Positions 9,162 to 18,090 of a DNA stretch of 64,000 bases are shown here, one piece after another. The notes beneath the pieces are model-generated. The model made no database searches. It saw only the letters and a list, made by a program, of their open reading frames with translations, and had not been told where the DNA came from. Position 1 is the first letter of the stretch; each line of letters begins with the position of its first letter. The position numbers and the translations under genes are program-made. Source of the stretch: Arenibacter hampyeongensis (GTDB lineage: Bacteria; Bacteroidota; Bacteroidia; Flavobacteriales; Flavobacteriaceae); assembly GCF_002909255.1 (NCBI RefSeq), contig NZ_PIOB01000004.1, positions 186,001 through 250,000 on the forward strand, read 5' to 3'.

Positions 9162-9321
9162 ATTATTGAATATTGGGGTGTTAAACTAAACAAAGGTCTA
9201 GAAATTTGTAGGAATAATAATTAGTAAAATTTCATAGGTTTTCAATTATTTTGAGTTCGATTCCCATCTAATCAGAATTGGAATGCTTATACTGTGGACG
9301 CCATTATATCTATTATGGAAA

Positions 9322-9353
9322 AAAAATGGTCCCGATATTGATCGGGACCATTT
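9322..9353 (-). terminator. Rho-independent terminator after the haem c lipoprotein gene
   Basis: A perfect 13-bp stem (9324-9336 with 9341-9353) with a 4-base loop. Read on the minus strand it runs into a T tract, so it ends the transcript of the gene finishing at 9406. Confidence 0.9.
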
Positions 9354-9405
9354 ACGAACATTAATACGTAGTATTTTTCCTACCACCAGTATTGCTACAT
9401 CGGAA

Positions 9406-11961
9406 TTACTGAAGTTCTGATTTTCTTGACTGTGATTTCAGGAAAGAAAACAGGTCAACAATTTCCTTTTCATTCAATCTATTCAATAAAGAAGGCATCA
9501 TGGCCGATCTTTTGGAAACTTCCTGCGTCTTAATATCGGCCTTGATCAACTTTGTCAGTTGTTTTGGGTTTAATGGATTTTCATTGATAATGATGGTATC
9601 ATTGGTTTCGTTGATAACTCTTCCCCAATGACTTTTTTCATCGTTCATGGTTATTTCCACTGCCTCATATTGGTCCGAAATGGTCTTATTGGGATTAACG
9701 ATTGCTTCGGCAATATCTTTAGGGGAAAAACGCGTAGTTACCTGTGTTAGATCGGGCCCTATGCTGGCGCCCGTTCCATTAAGACCATGGCATGAGCTGC
9801 AGAGCACGGCTTTATACATATCCTCACCGTTTTTCAAATCCCCATTGTCTCCCGCAGCATTGTAAAGTTTAACTATTTCAGCTGTGGACCAGTTTTTACC
9901 AGGGCCTTTAGGGTGTGGTAGGTCCGCCAAATCCGTACTGTTCAACTGAATTAATTCTTCACCGGATAAAGCCAACAGGTTCTCCCTTTCAGCCTGTGGC
10001 ACGTGCACCAGTGCATTTTCCCTTATTTTTAATAAGAACCCTGAATAACTTTCACCTCCGTTGGCTGCGAATAGTCTGGAATAATAAGTGAAATATTTTT
10101 CCCTTAACGCTTTGGTCCATCCATTAGGGGCATAGCTTAACGCTTTTACATAATGTATTAGCTCTGCAGGAGGAGTATTGGATTTCATACGTTCAATGGT
10201 TCCTCCATATTGCTCACTACGTCCGGTTACATCCTTTTCTATTATGGTCGTTATTTTTTTGGTCTGGGCCAAAGTGTCCAATAACTTCATTGTTTTTGCA
10301 ACAACCGAAGGATCTTCCACATAAGCCAATAATTGTACCATTTCCCTGTTCACCTGATTGCTCTGGGTAGGGTAGTGGGGATCTAATTTTTTGGATATTT
10401 CGGATTTTACATCCTTGTTAAACTCTCCTCTAATAAATAAAAGATCACATGCCCTAATAAAATCTGTTTTTAGATTAGTTGTTAAGTCAGGGAAAGATAT
10501 GTCCATTAATTTTTTCATGGCCATTACCTTATTATCCTGATTTCCTATCCTCGCCAGGGCAATAGCACTTTGAATTAAAATGGAAGGACTGTTTTCGGCA
10601 ACAAGCCTTTTTTGAATCAGTTGTGTATCCTGGTATTCCAAAGCTACTCTGGCCGCATATCTAATTCGCCTGTCCGCATGTTGTAGGGAAGACCAAATAA
10701 GATCTAAATCCCCTTTCTCTTCCGATGCAAATGACTCCAGTTTTCTTCTAAGATTTTGTTCTTCATTAACGGGCGTGCCCGTAACATCCTTGGCCTTATC
10801 CTCTCCATTGAAGAATACGCGGTACATTCCGGACTCCAATCTTCTGCCACCGGTAAGAAAATACATGGCGCCATCATCCCCGGCAACTCCATCTGTCAAA
10901 GGGAGGGAAGCCCCTGATAAAAATTCTTCCTTGGTGCCTTTATAAGTGGCCCCATCCGGTGCCATTGAAATAAAGTACATGGTTCCAAAACTCCAGTCGA
11001 ACACAAAAAGTCCGTTTTTGTAATATTCAGGAAAGGCCAAGGTGTTTCCAGCTAAGACTCCTGTAGGAGAGCCTTGTCCTATGTCCACTATACCGGGTAC
11101 GTTATCAGGGTAATACGCAGGCCATTTACCAGAGCCTGTTCTCCACCCAAATTCCGAACCATTGGTTATATGGCACACTCTAATGGGTCTATACCAAGGG
11201 GACCCCATGTCCCATTCCATATCGGAATCAAAAGTAAAAAGTTCCCCGTCCGTGTTAAAGGCCAGGTCATAGGCATTTCTAAAGCCAGTTGCAATAACAG
11301 TTAATTCCTTGCCATCTTTATCGGTTCTTGCAACCCAACCTCCGGGTGCCACCACGTCATTGGCATGACCTCTTGGATCTTTAATGGCATCAAAAAGTTG
11401 GTCCTCTTCCCAAATAGGTTTTTGAATGGAATTAAAGGTTTTTGGCAATAGGGTATGATTACCCCCTGACATATAAATATATCCATCAGGGCCCAATATA
11501 ATTCCATGTGGACCATGCTCGCCTCGACCCACAAATTGGTATAAAAAGTCCACCTTGTCCAAGGTGCCATCGGCATCGGAGTCCGTTATTTTATACAAGC
11601 CGCTTTCCTCCTGATTATCCGAATTGGACATTACATAAAGGCTATTATATGCCCATAGTAGTCCATGTGCATTACCTATATTCAAAGGAATGGAATCAAC
11701 CTTAATTTTCTCCTTCGAACCAATTTCAGGTACTTCTACGTAGTATAAAGCTCCATATTGGTCCGAGGTAATAAAACGACCCTTATCATCTTTGGTGATA
11801 GATACCCAGGACCCTTGGTCCATATCACGTGGACTGTATAATTTTTCAACTACAAAACCATCTTTGACCAAAATATTCGGGTCGGATTCAATTGGAGTAG
11901 GGGACTTACAGCCCATAATCATTAGAGAACATACCAGTGCGGATGTACAAATTTTACTCAT
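9406..11961 (-). CDS. PVC-type haem c/beta-propeller lipoprotein
   Basis: 851 residues. A lipoprotein signal ends at C18 (SLMIMGCKSP). A glucose/sorbosone-dehydrogenase-like beta-propeller fills about residues 25-375 (GPHGIILGPDGYIYMSGGNH, TGFRNAYDLAFN, DGVAGDDGAMYFLTGGRR). A HEAT-like helical region follows (about 400-560). A C-terminal cytochrome c domain (about 700-845) carries one haem site, CSSCH, and a likely axial Met in SAMMPSL. This is the layout of the PVC-type CxxCH membrane-bound dehydrogenase family, thought to oxidise sugars or other small molecules at the cell envelope; the substrate is unknown. It stands alone between a terminator and a 277-base intergenic region. Confidence 0.85.
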   Translation of the reverse strand: MSKICTSALVCSLMIMGCKSPTPIESDPNILVKDGFVVEKLYSPRDMDQGSWVSITKDDKGRFITSDQYGALYYVEVPEIGSKEKIKVDSIPLNIGNAHGLLWAYNSLYVMSNSDNQEESGLYKITDSDADGTLDKVDFLYQFVGRGEHGPHGIILGPDGYIYMSGGNHTLLPKTFNSIQKPIWEEDQLFDAIKDPRGHANDVVAPGGWVARTDKDGKELTVIATGFRNAYDLAFNTDGELFTFDSDMEWDMGSPWYRPIRVCHITNGSEFGWRTGSGKWPAYYPDNVPGIVDIGQGSPTGVLAGNTLAFPEYYKNGLFVFDWSFGTMYFISMAPDGATYKGTKEEFLSGASLPLTDGVAGDDGAMYFLTGGRRLESGMYRVFFNGEDKAKDVTGTPVNEEQNLRRKLESFASEEKGDLDLIWSSLQHADRRIRYAARVALEYQDTQLIQKRLVAENSPSILIQSAIALARIGNQDNKVMAMKKLMDISFPDLTTNLKTDFIRACDLLFIRGEFNKDVKSEISKKLDPHYPTQSNQVNREMVQLLAYVEDPSVVAKTMKLLDTLAQTKKITTIIEKDVTGRSEQYGGTIERMKSNTPPAELIHYVKALSYAPNGWTKALREKYFTYYSRLFAANGGESYSGFLLKIRENALVHVPQAERENLLALSGEELIQLNSTDLADLPHPKGPGKNWSTAEIVKLYNAAGDNGDLKNGEDMYKAVLCSSCHGLNGTGASIGPDLTQVTTRFSPKDIAEAIVNPNKTISDQYEAVEITMNDEKSHWGRVINETNDTIIINENPLNPKQLTKLIKADIKTQEVSKRSAMMPSLLNRLNEKEIVDLFSFLKSQSRKSELQ

Positions 11962-12238
11962 ACCTAAAATTGTTTAAATGTTTAAGCAATTATTTTTCAC
12001 ATCCTTAAAGAAAGGGTTGTTTGTCGACTTCGGGATTAAAAAACAATCACATTGTACTAAGCATCTAATATAGGTAAAAGTTTAAAACCTGTATTATTTG
12101 AAATTCATTTCTATGGCATCATTGGCGTTTTTTTATAAAAAATCCTGAAATGAAACTAAACATGGCTTAAATGTTAAATGCTCATTCACGTATAGACTTC
12201 AATTATATGTTGATCTAGCTGTTTTATCGTATGTCCAA

Positions 12239-12613
12239 TTATAACCGGATGACGCCTCCTTTAAGTGAATAGAGAATCGCCAGAACATCTTTTTTGTCTT
12301 CATCCCCATATTTATTTTTATCCATGGCTTCCAATATATCATCTACAACAGCCAAAAACTCTTGTTCTGAAATATTCATGCCTTTATGGGTAGTAACCAA
12401 ATCTCTACCTTTGTATTCTTGGGGACCACCCGCACCTGCACAAAAAAAATGGACCGTATGTTGTTTAATGGTCATCAGTCGTTCTGGTTGATCTTTATAA
12501 GGTGTAAATCTTGGACTTACATGTGGGTTGTTCATGTGTAGATTTACTACATCATCAACCAATTTCGTAATTCCCTTTAATTCTCCTAATCTGTTATAAA
12601 GTGTCCGTGTCAT
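12239..12613 (-). CDS. Group I truncated haemoglobin
   Basis: 124 residues, the usual size of a 2-over-2 globin. Recognisable family elements are LYNRLGELKGITKLVDDVV at the N-terminus, the HFFCAGAGGPQEYKGRDL stretch around helix E/F, and the proximal haem ligand H76 in TTHKGMNIS. Cytosolic; such proteins bind oxygen or nitric oxide, with a role in NO detoxification or redox sensing known for some members. It is a single-gene unit with its own likely promoter at 12646-12674. Confidence 0.9.
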   Translation of the reverse strand: MTRTLYNRLGELKGITKLVDDVVNLHMNNPHVSPRFTPYKDQPERLMTIKQHTVHFFCAGAGGPQEYKGRDLVTTHKGMNISEQEFLAVVDDILEAMDKNKYGDEDKKDVLAILYSLKGGVIRL

Positions 12614-12645
12614 AATAATATTCTTTATTAGTTAATTTCCTTTAT

Positions 12646-12674
12646 CAAGATTAGACTCTTTTTAGGTATGACAA
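12646..12674 (-). promoter_or_regulatory. Candidate promoter of the truncated haemoglobin gene
   Basis: On the minus strand a TTG (12672-12674) is followed after 18 bases by TAATCTTG (12646-12653), one mismatch from the Bacteroidota TTG/TAnnTTTG pair. It lies about 33 bases before the ATG. The remainder of the 364-base gap up to 12978 shows only the hairpin at 12902-12948. Confidence 0.4.
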
Positions 12675-12901
12675 TGGTGTAATTCATTCAAATAATTACA
12701 TTTTTGATTCATTTATAACTTAATCGATCAATTTCGAATTGGTATCGGGCATGGACATTCTGGAAAGCGGGTAATATAGTAGGTTGCAATTAATGCAATT
12801 GAATAAATTGGATTGGTCCAAGGTTATAATGCCCCAAAATTCATGAAGCTCGCAGAAAATATATTATGGGGTGAAAAATTCGCAATAATTACAAATCGGG
12901 A

Positions 12902-12948
12902 ATTAAATAAGGTTTGTGGAAGTCCAACTCCCACAAACCTTATTTAAT
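12902..12948. terminator. Long stem-loop after the anti-sigma gene
   Basis: An 18-bp perfect inverted repeat (arms near 12902-12919 and 12931-12948) closed by one A/C mismatch, three further pairs and a CCA loop. It lies 30 bases past the stop of the anti-sigma gene (minus strand). The T-rich trailer is imperfect, so termination or 3'-end stabilisation are both possible. Confidence 0.65.
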
Positions 12949-12977
12949 AATAATTGATCTTCGTATACTCCCATTTT

Positions 12978-13766
12978 CTAGGAGGTGGCCACCCCTAAGG
13001 TATAGAGTTGCTCCAAATTTGGAGCGGCACTACCGCCAGCTGGTTCCAATGTTATACCAAATGCTTCAGATTCATTGGGGTTGGCCAAGGCAAATACCTT
13101 ATTATCATCCTCAACAAAATCCTCTAACAGTCCCATGCTGGTCGGTCTCAATGGATTTAATTTTAAGGACCACACCTGGTAGACAAATCCATCTGGGGGA
13201 TCAGGTAAACCTTGGGCATCTATAAATACTTTCTTTTCGTGCTTGTTCCAATACGCTTTTGCGTAGGAGGTTGGTGATACCGTTTGTCCTCCCAATGGCA
13301 CCACAGTAATATTTTTATCACGAATGGTCGCGAGCAATTCGTCTTTTTTGGCCAATGAAATCTCAGAATCGGCAATCTGTTGCTCCAAAGTAATATTTTG
13401 TAAAGAAACCACTTCAATATCTGATATTAGTTGGTTGTTCTGTTCGTACAACCATATTAATCCTGCCATGAATATTAAGGATACTGCCCAGCCCAAATAG
13501 GCTGTCCAACCAACTTTATTCTTTGTTCCCTCGGTAAGGGGGAAACCTTCCATGTCCATCCTATTACGGATATCATCAAAACCTATTGTCCCGGGAGAAA
13601 CTGTTCTCGTCAATGACAGGACGGAAGCTTCAATGGCCTCTATTTCCTTTTTTATCTCAGGGTACTTTTCCGCATTTAGATACACTTCCAAATTTTCTAA
13701 TTCGGAAAGAGTACCTGCAACGTAAAGTTCCAAGATACCTGATGCTATGTATTCCTTTGTATCCAT
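12978..13766 (-). CDS. RskA-family anti-sigma factor
   Basis: 262 residues. A cytosolic N-terminal sigma-binding region (about 1-85, IASGILELYVAGTLSELENL) is followed by one membrane helix (about 88-107, WAVSLIFMAGLIWLYEQ), a coiled-coil stretch and a periplasmic RskA domain (about 155-260; VYQVWSLKLNPLRPTSMGLL, FGITLEPAGGS). Such proteins hold their ECF sigma factor inactive at the membrane until a signal leads to release. The ATG is one base from the stop of the upstream sigma gene, so the pair is co-transcribed and probably coupled. The N-terminal part lacks an obvious HxxxCxxC zinc motif. Confidence 0.92.
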   Translation of the reverse strand: MDTKEYIASGILELYVAGTLSELENLEVYLNAEKYPEIKKEIEAIEASVLSLTRTVSPGTIGFDDIRNRMDMEGFPLTEGTKNKVGWTAYLGWAVSLIFMAGLIWLYEQNNQLISDIEVVSLQNITLEQQIADSEISLAKKDELLATIRDKNITVVPLGGQTVSPTSYAKAYWNKHEKKVFIDAQGLPDPPDGFVYQVWSLKLNPLRPTSMGLLEDFVEDDNKVFALANPNESEAFGITLEPAGGSAAPNLEQLYTLGVATS

Positions 13767-13767
13767 A

Positions 13768-14301
13768 TTATAATGCCAGGTTGTTCCGTATTTGGGAAAT
13801 ACAACTTCTATTTCTTGTTTTTACCGTTCCCAATGGAATATTCAATTCTTTTGATACTTCCTTCTGTGTAAAGCCCTTGAAGTAAAGCAGCTCTATTATC
13901 TCGACACACTTTTCTTTTAAACTTAGCAAATGATTTTTTAAACCGATGATATCTTCCTTACCACTTTCATGATCTTCCTTACTTTCCAAAATACCTACGA
14001 AGTAATCAGCTGAAAGGTTCTTTTTACTGTTTTTATACGACTTACTGCGAATTTCATCGATGGCCGCATTCCTGGCAATATTTAATATCCATGTAAAGAA
14101 CCTACCCTTGGAGGCATTATAACTCTCCGAATTGTTCCAAACTTTCATAAATACATCCTGGCAGATCTCTTCTGCAACATTGGAATTCTGAACAATTGTG
14201 TTTATAACCCCACAAATATTTTCAGAATACATATTATACAGCTTTTCAAAGGCGACAGTATCCTTTTTTTGAAATTGCGCTACAATTAATTCTAATTCCA
14301 T
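13768..14301 (-). CDS. ECF RNA polymerase sigma factor (SigK-like)
   Basis: 177 residues with sigma region 2 (about 15-85; NVAEEICQDVFMKVWNN, GRFFTWILNIARNAAIDEIR) and region 4 (about 120-175; LYFKGFTQKEVSKELNIPLGT). The partner anti-sigma gene follows at one-base spacing on the same strand. By analogy with SigK/RskA pairs it directs a small envelope or oxidative stress regulon; the adjacent superoxide dismutase gene upstream is a candidate neighbour in the same response, though a terminator separates them. No autoregulatory promoter motif was identified with confidence. Confidence 0.92.
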   Translation of the reverse strand: MELELIVAQFQKKDTVAFEKLYNMYSENICGVINTIVQNSNVAEEICQDVFMKVWNNSESYNASKGRFFTWILNIARNAAIDEIRSKSYKNSKKNLSADYFVGILESKEDHESGKEDIIGLKNHLLSLKEKCVEIIELLYFKGFTQKEVSKELNIPLGTVKTRNRSCISQIRNNLAL

Positions 14302-14321
14302 TCAAGAATTTTTTTAAAGAT

Positions 14322-14347
14322 AAAAAAAGCTGCCCGATAAGCAGCTT
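14322..14347 (-). terminator. Rho-independent terminator after sodC
   Basis: Minus-strand stem AAGCTGC/GCAGCTT (14328-14334 and 14341-14347) with a 7-base loop, followed by seven T residues. It separates the sodC transcript from the sigma/anti-sigma operon. Confidence 0.85.
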
Positions 14348-14367
14348 AATAAATTTGCAAATAGTTT

Positions 14368-14955
14368 CTACTCAATTATACCGGCACAACTTACCCTACC
14401 ACCAGCGTCCCCAGTGGGTTGGGTAACAAAATCATCGACCCCTTGATGTACGATCACTCCCTTTCCCAAAAGGTTTTTGGCCTCATCATCGCAGCCTAAA
14501 CACCATTCATCGGTAGAAAATTCAACAGTGGCATTGCCTTCGCCATCAGCTGTGAAATTGCCAATATCTCCTCGGTGATAGCCTTCCGTAGATCCCCATT
14601 TGCCATGAGGGGCAAAGGTAGGGTTCCAATGTCCTCCAGTAGATTTTCCGTCTGCAGAGGAACAGTCCGCCTTTTCGTGAATATGAATGGCGTGCTCCCC
14701 TGCTGTTAAACCAGCTAAGGTAGCCTTCATGCTAACACTCCCGTTTTCCTCAGTAAAACTTACTTCTCCCTTAACATTACTGTCACTTTTTGGTTCTAGG
14801 GAAAACTTAAGGGTTTTAATCTTCACTTCCTCTTTTATGTCTTTGGCAATGATTTCTTTATCTTCAATAACATCCATAGCTTCCTTTTTTGCTTCTTTAC
14901 AGCTATTGGAAGCAATGAAAATAAGCGCCAAAAACAGCAACTTTGTATGTTTCAT
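14368..14955 (-). CDS. sodC: Cu-Zn superoxide dismutase lipoprotein
   Basis: About 195 residues from the start chosen here (ATG at 14955, giving MKHTKLLFLALIFIASNSC, a lipoprotein signal with Cys after SNS; the longer frame to 14991 would spoil the signal). Converts superoxide to oxygen and peroxide in the periplasm. Metal-ligand motifs are in place: HIHEKADCS, GGHWNPTFAPHG, YHRGDIGNF and GVIVHQGVDDF, with the C-terminal GDAGGRVSCAGI. An acidic/Lys-rich linker (about 20-45) separates anchor and enzyme. It lies between two terminators and is probably monocistronic. Confidence 0.93.
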   Translation of the reverse strand: MKHTKLLFLALIFIASNSCKEAKKEAMDVIEDKEIIAKDIKEEVKIKTLKFSLEPKSDSNVKGEVSFTEENGSVSMKATLAGLTAGEHAIHIHEKADCSSADGKSTGGHWNPTFAPHGKWGSTEGYHRGDIGNFTADGEGNATVEFSTDEWCLGCDDEAKNLLGKGVIVHQGVDDFVTQPTGDAGGRVSCAGIIE

Positions 14956-15069
14956 TTTTAAGTAATTTTTTGTTAAAAATAAAATTACCAATTAATTTAG
15001 GAGATATCAAGCCGCCGTATGATATGGGTTATTATTGGACCGAATAGAGTTAAAAAATATACTTAAACT

Positions 15070-15110
15070 GAAAATCCCCGTTTTTAATTCTTTCTAAAAC
15101 GGGGATTTTC
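15070..15110. terminator. Strong stem-loop between YceI and sodC genes
   Basis: A 15-bp perfect stem (15070-15084 with 15096-15110) with an 11-base loop. It lies past the YceI gene (minus strand) and before sodC. Arms begin and end with A/T runs, so it can end transcription in either direction. Confidence 0.85.
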
Positions 15111-15209
15111 TATTAAAAAATGTTTCACAATACTATTGAACGGGCATTGTCAATTGGTCCTAACTGCTCATTTGGAATTATTCTTATGAAACAATATTCG
15201 CTACAAGGC

Positions 15210-15851
15210 TTACTTTTCCTGCAAAAGAACGTCGGCGTGTACGGCAACTTCGCTCCATGTTTTACTTATGCCATCTTTTCCAGTGTGCAAAGCTTCACAC
15301 GCTTTGTTTATGGACGCTACGGCATTTAAGGCATCCCAATTCTCCAAATTCATAACACCGCTGAATGAATAGCTATTGTCACCGGTCATTGTATGATCTA
15401 AAGGAATATTTTGTGTTTTTCCGTTTAAAGTAACCTCTATGGAGCATTTATCCTCTCCAGAAACCATAAATTTCCCAGAAATGAGTTCAGTATTCTCCAT
15501 AACCCCGAAAAAGAATTCCAAAATTTTGGGATCCCTGGTACCTGTGGCATCATTGGTAAATAAGCTACTCACGGGAATACTAAAAGTAGTACCGTTTAGG
15601 GCTTCCATGGCAGTGCTGCCTTCATTGGTATTTGTAATATTAATTTTGGTAAACTTGCCACCTACCGGTAATTTTTCGGTGGTCTTATAGGCCGTGAAAC
15701 TAACTTTGGTAGAATCTTTGACCAAACTGAATTTTTCGGAAGATGTGGCCTCCAATTCTACAGCCTGTCCATCTTTTTCTTTTTTGGCATCCTTACAACT
15801 TATCCCGGTTATTAAAAGCAAGCTCAAGCATGCAAAAGCAATTTTTCTCAT
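15210..15851 (-). CDS. YceI-family lipoprotein
   Basis: 213 residues with a lipoprotein signal (LLLITGISCKDAKK, Cys about 19). The mature part matches the YceI lipocalin-like fold: VKDSTKVSFTAYKTTEKLPV, a central ALNGTTFSIPVSSLFTND, and RDPKILEFFFGVMENTELIS. YceI proteins bind polyisoprenoid or similar hydrophobic ligands in the periplasm; ligand here unknown. It shares the Cys-Lys-(E/D)-Ala-Lys-Lys start of the mature protein with SodC next door, a typical Bacteroidota lipoprotein export feature. Its own terminator follows. Confidence 0.85.
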   Translation of the reverse strand: MRKIAFACLSLLLITGISCKDAKKEKDGQAVELEATSSEKFSLVKDSTKVSFTAYKTTEKLPVGGKFTKINITNTNEGSTAMEALNGTTFSIPVSSLFTNDATGTRDPKILEFFFGVMENTELISGKFMVSGEDKCSIEVTLNGKTQNIPLDHTMTGDNSYSFSGVMNLENWDALNAVASINKACEALHTGKDGISKTWSEVAVHADVLLQEK

Positions 15852-15973
15852 GATGTTTTATTTGAAATATTAGCCCTAAAGTTAAGCATAAAATAATGCC
15901 GAACAATTCTTTGAAATGATTTAATCATATTTTAAAAAAGTAGCGTGTTATAAGGCAAATAATGGAAACTGGT

Positions 15974-17191
15974 CTAATTATTTAGTAATGTGGTGGTTAC
16001 CCTTGTTTCACTGTGTAAAGTCCTATGGACGGGGCATTTATCTGCGATTTCCATTATTCTGGAAATTTGTTTTTCGTCTAGTTCCCCTGTTAGTTTAATG
16101 GCTCTACGAAACGTATCTATTTTTGCCTCATTGGATTCACAGTTTTCACAATCGGTAGCGTGTGTTTTCTGATAAGAGATATGTACTTCCACGTTTTCCA
16201 ATGGCCATTTTTTTCTTTTGGCATACATCTGAATGGTCATCGCCGTACAGGCCGATAGGCCTGCCGACACCAATTCGTAAGGAGACGGGCCAAAATTGTT
16301 TCCTCCGTAAGAAACTGGCTCATCAGCAGTGACATAGTGACTTCCAACTTTCATTTGGGTAGTAAATCCGTCGGCATTATCCAAACTGGCCACCACTTCT
16401 TGTTCTGTATCCAAGGCTTTGGATTCTGGCATCTCCAAATACCTTTTGGACCAACTTCCAATAATTTCACCAACATAGGAAGCGTCTAAAGCGTTGTTCA
16501 ACAAATGGTCTGAACCATCCAGGGAAACAAAACTTTTTGGATGGTGTGCGGCTATGTATATTTCCTCGGCATTTTTTATCTCCACAATTGTATCCTGTGG
16601 TGAATGAAGGATTAATATTGATTTTCCAATGTTTCTTAGGGTTTCTTGAAAGGTGTGTGATTTTAGATCTTCCAAAAATTGTTGTTTTATGGTAAAACTT
16701 CTTCCCCCAATATTTACTTCTGCAGCACCTTTATCGTTGATAGCATCGATATCATTTTTGAAGATATGTTTAACGTGTAATGGACTGGATGGAGCACCAA
16801 TGGTAGCGATGGCCCTAATGGAGGATATTTTTTGCGATGCTAGAATGGCCGCAGCTCCTCCTAAGGAGTGACCTATAATCAAAGTCGGGGAAACGTAATT
16901 TTCCTTTAAGTAGTTGGAAGCTTCCAATAAATCTTCCACGTTTCCTGAAAAATTGGAATCGGAAAATTCACCTTCACTTTCCCCAAGACCTGTGAAATCG
17001 AATCGCAAAACACCAAAGCCTTTCGCAGTAAGGGCTTTGCTTATGTTTTTAACGGCCTTAAAGTTTTTATTACAGGTAAAACAATGGGCAAATAGGACAA
17101 AATTATGGGGGATTTGATTGGCGGGCAAAGCCAATCGCCCCACCAGGGTTTCACCTTTGGTATTCTTAAAACTTACTTTTTGCAGGTTCAT
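15974..17191 (-). CDS. Alpha/beta hydrolase-OsmC fusion protein
   Basis: 405 residues with two domains. Residues 1-255 form an alpha/beta hydrolase: nucleophile S109 in IIGHSLGGAAA, acid near HSPQDTIVEI and His in DGSDHLLN. Residues about 265-400 form an OsmC-type peroxiredoxin domain: GPSPYELVSAGLSACTAMT with the first redox Cys and DKCPVHRTLHSETR with the second. OsmC proteins reduce organic hydroperoxides with two Cys. An extra CENCES segment in the OsmC part is typical of the fused family I recall from Bacteroidota. It follows the DUF2490 gene by 3 bases. The hydrolase substrate is unknown; a link between ester release and hydroperoxide reduction is inference. Confidence 0.9.
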   Translation of the reverse strand: MNLQKVSFKNTKGETLVGRLALPANQIPHNFVLFAHCFTCNKNFKAVKNISKALTAKGFGVLRFDFTGLGESEGEFSDSNFSGNVEDLLEASNYLKENYVSPTLIIGHSLGGAAAILASQKISSIRAIATIGAPSSPLHVKHIFKNDIDAINDKGAAEVNIGGRSFTIKQQFLEDLKSHTFQETLRNIGKSILILHSPQDTIVEIKNAEEIYIAAHHPKSFVSLDGSDHLLNNALDASYVGEIIGSWSKRYLEMPESKALDTEQEVVASLDNADGFTTQMKVGSHYVTADEPVSYGGNNFGPSPYELVSAGLSACTAMTIQMYAKRKKWPLENVEVHISYQKTHATDCENCESNEAKIDTFRRAIKLTGELDEKQISRIMEIADKCPVHRTLHSETRVTTTLLNN

Positions 17192-17194
17192 ACG

Positions 17195-17878
17195 CTATTT
17201 TTTTTTCAGTATACTTCTTAAGTCGGGATTATAGGTAATACCTATCTGAAGTCGATCGTAATGTATCGTTGCAAAATGATTTTTTAAGTACCCCACCTGT
17301 AGACTCATGTTATCGGTTACGTTTATTCCCAATGCGGCATAAAGGCGGTTTTGACTAAAAATATCATCTTGAAGATTTATAAAGATCTCGTCGTAGAAAT
17401 TTAGGAAAAAGGTATTGGTCAATGGAAGGGTCATCTGCAAACGATAGCGCATCCTATGTTGTACATCCGTACGATCTTCAAAATCCAAAAACCGTTGTTC
17501 CAAGGTATATCTGTGTTCAAAGTTAAATTCCCATACCTTATTTTTTAAGAAAAATCGTTCAAAAATTCGGTGCTCTAGATAATTCGTTTCATCGGGGAAT
17601 TCCTCATAACTGCCGTCCGTAACAATATATCCATATCCCAATGTAGCCCATGCATTGGCATCAATATGATAGTTTAAACCAGTTCTCAAAAGCAATTGGT
17701 TAAAATTTTTGGCCTGTTCGTAATAGCGTAGCTGTGCTTCTGTGTGGATACTTAATTTGTTGCTAATCCTATTGGTGCCGAAATACATGTGCCAAGACCC
17801 CAACTTGTTTTCACCATTTTCCTGTGCTTTTATTGTAAAGGTTGAGATAAGGATAAGTAAGCCTAAAATATTCTTCAT
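17195..17878 (-). CDS. DUF2490 outer membrane protein
   Basis: 227 residues with a signal peptide (about 1-18, LLILISTFTIKAQ). The rest alternates polar and aromatic residues as in a small beta-barrel (LGSWHMYFGTNRISNKLSIH, LRTGLNYHIDANAWATLGYG, VGYLKNHFATIHYDRLQIGI), the pattern of DUF2490. The function of the family is not known. It is upstream of the hydrolase-OsmC gene with a 3-base gap, so the two are one operon. Confidence 0.88.
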   Translation of the reverse strand: MKNILGLLILISTFTIKAQENGENKLGSWHMYFGTNRISNKLSIHTEAQLRYYEQAKNFNQLLLRTGLNYHIDANAWATLGYGYIVTDGSYEEFPDETNYLEHRIFERFFLKNKVWEFNFEHRYTLEQRFLDFEDRTDVQHRMRYRLQMTLPLTNTFFLNFYDEIFINLQDDIFSQNRLYAALGINVTDNMSLQVGYLKNHFATIHYDRLQIGITYNPDLRSILKKK

Positions 17879-18090
17879 AATGTTAACTTGTTTCTTGTTT
17901 TTGTGTTTAGGTTATAATTTAGTTTTAAATAGCTAATTCTTAAAAATAACTATTCTACCGAAACCTTAATTCTAGGGATTTCCAGTAAAATTTCATCGAG
18001 CTTAATATGAATTTTGAGATTATTCCATGGCCCTAAAACCGCATATTGATGCTTCCCTGTTTTGATGGATAATATTTTAATGGACCAATA

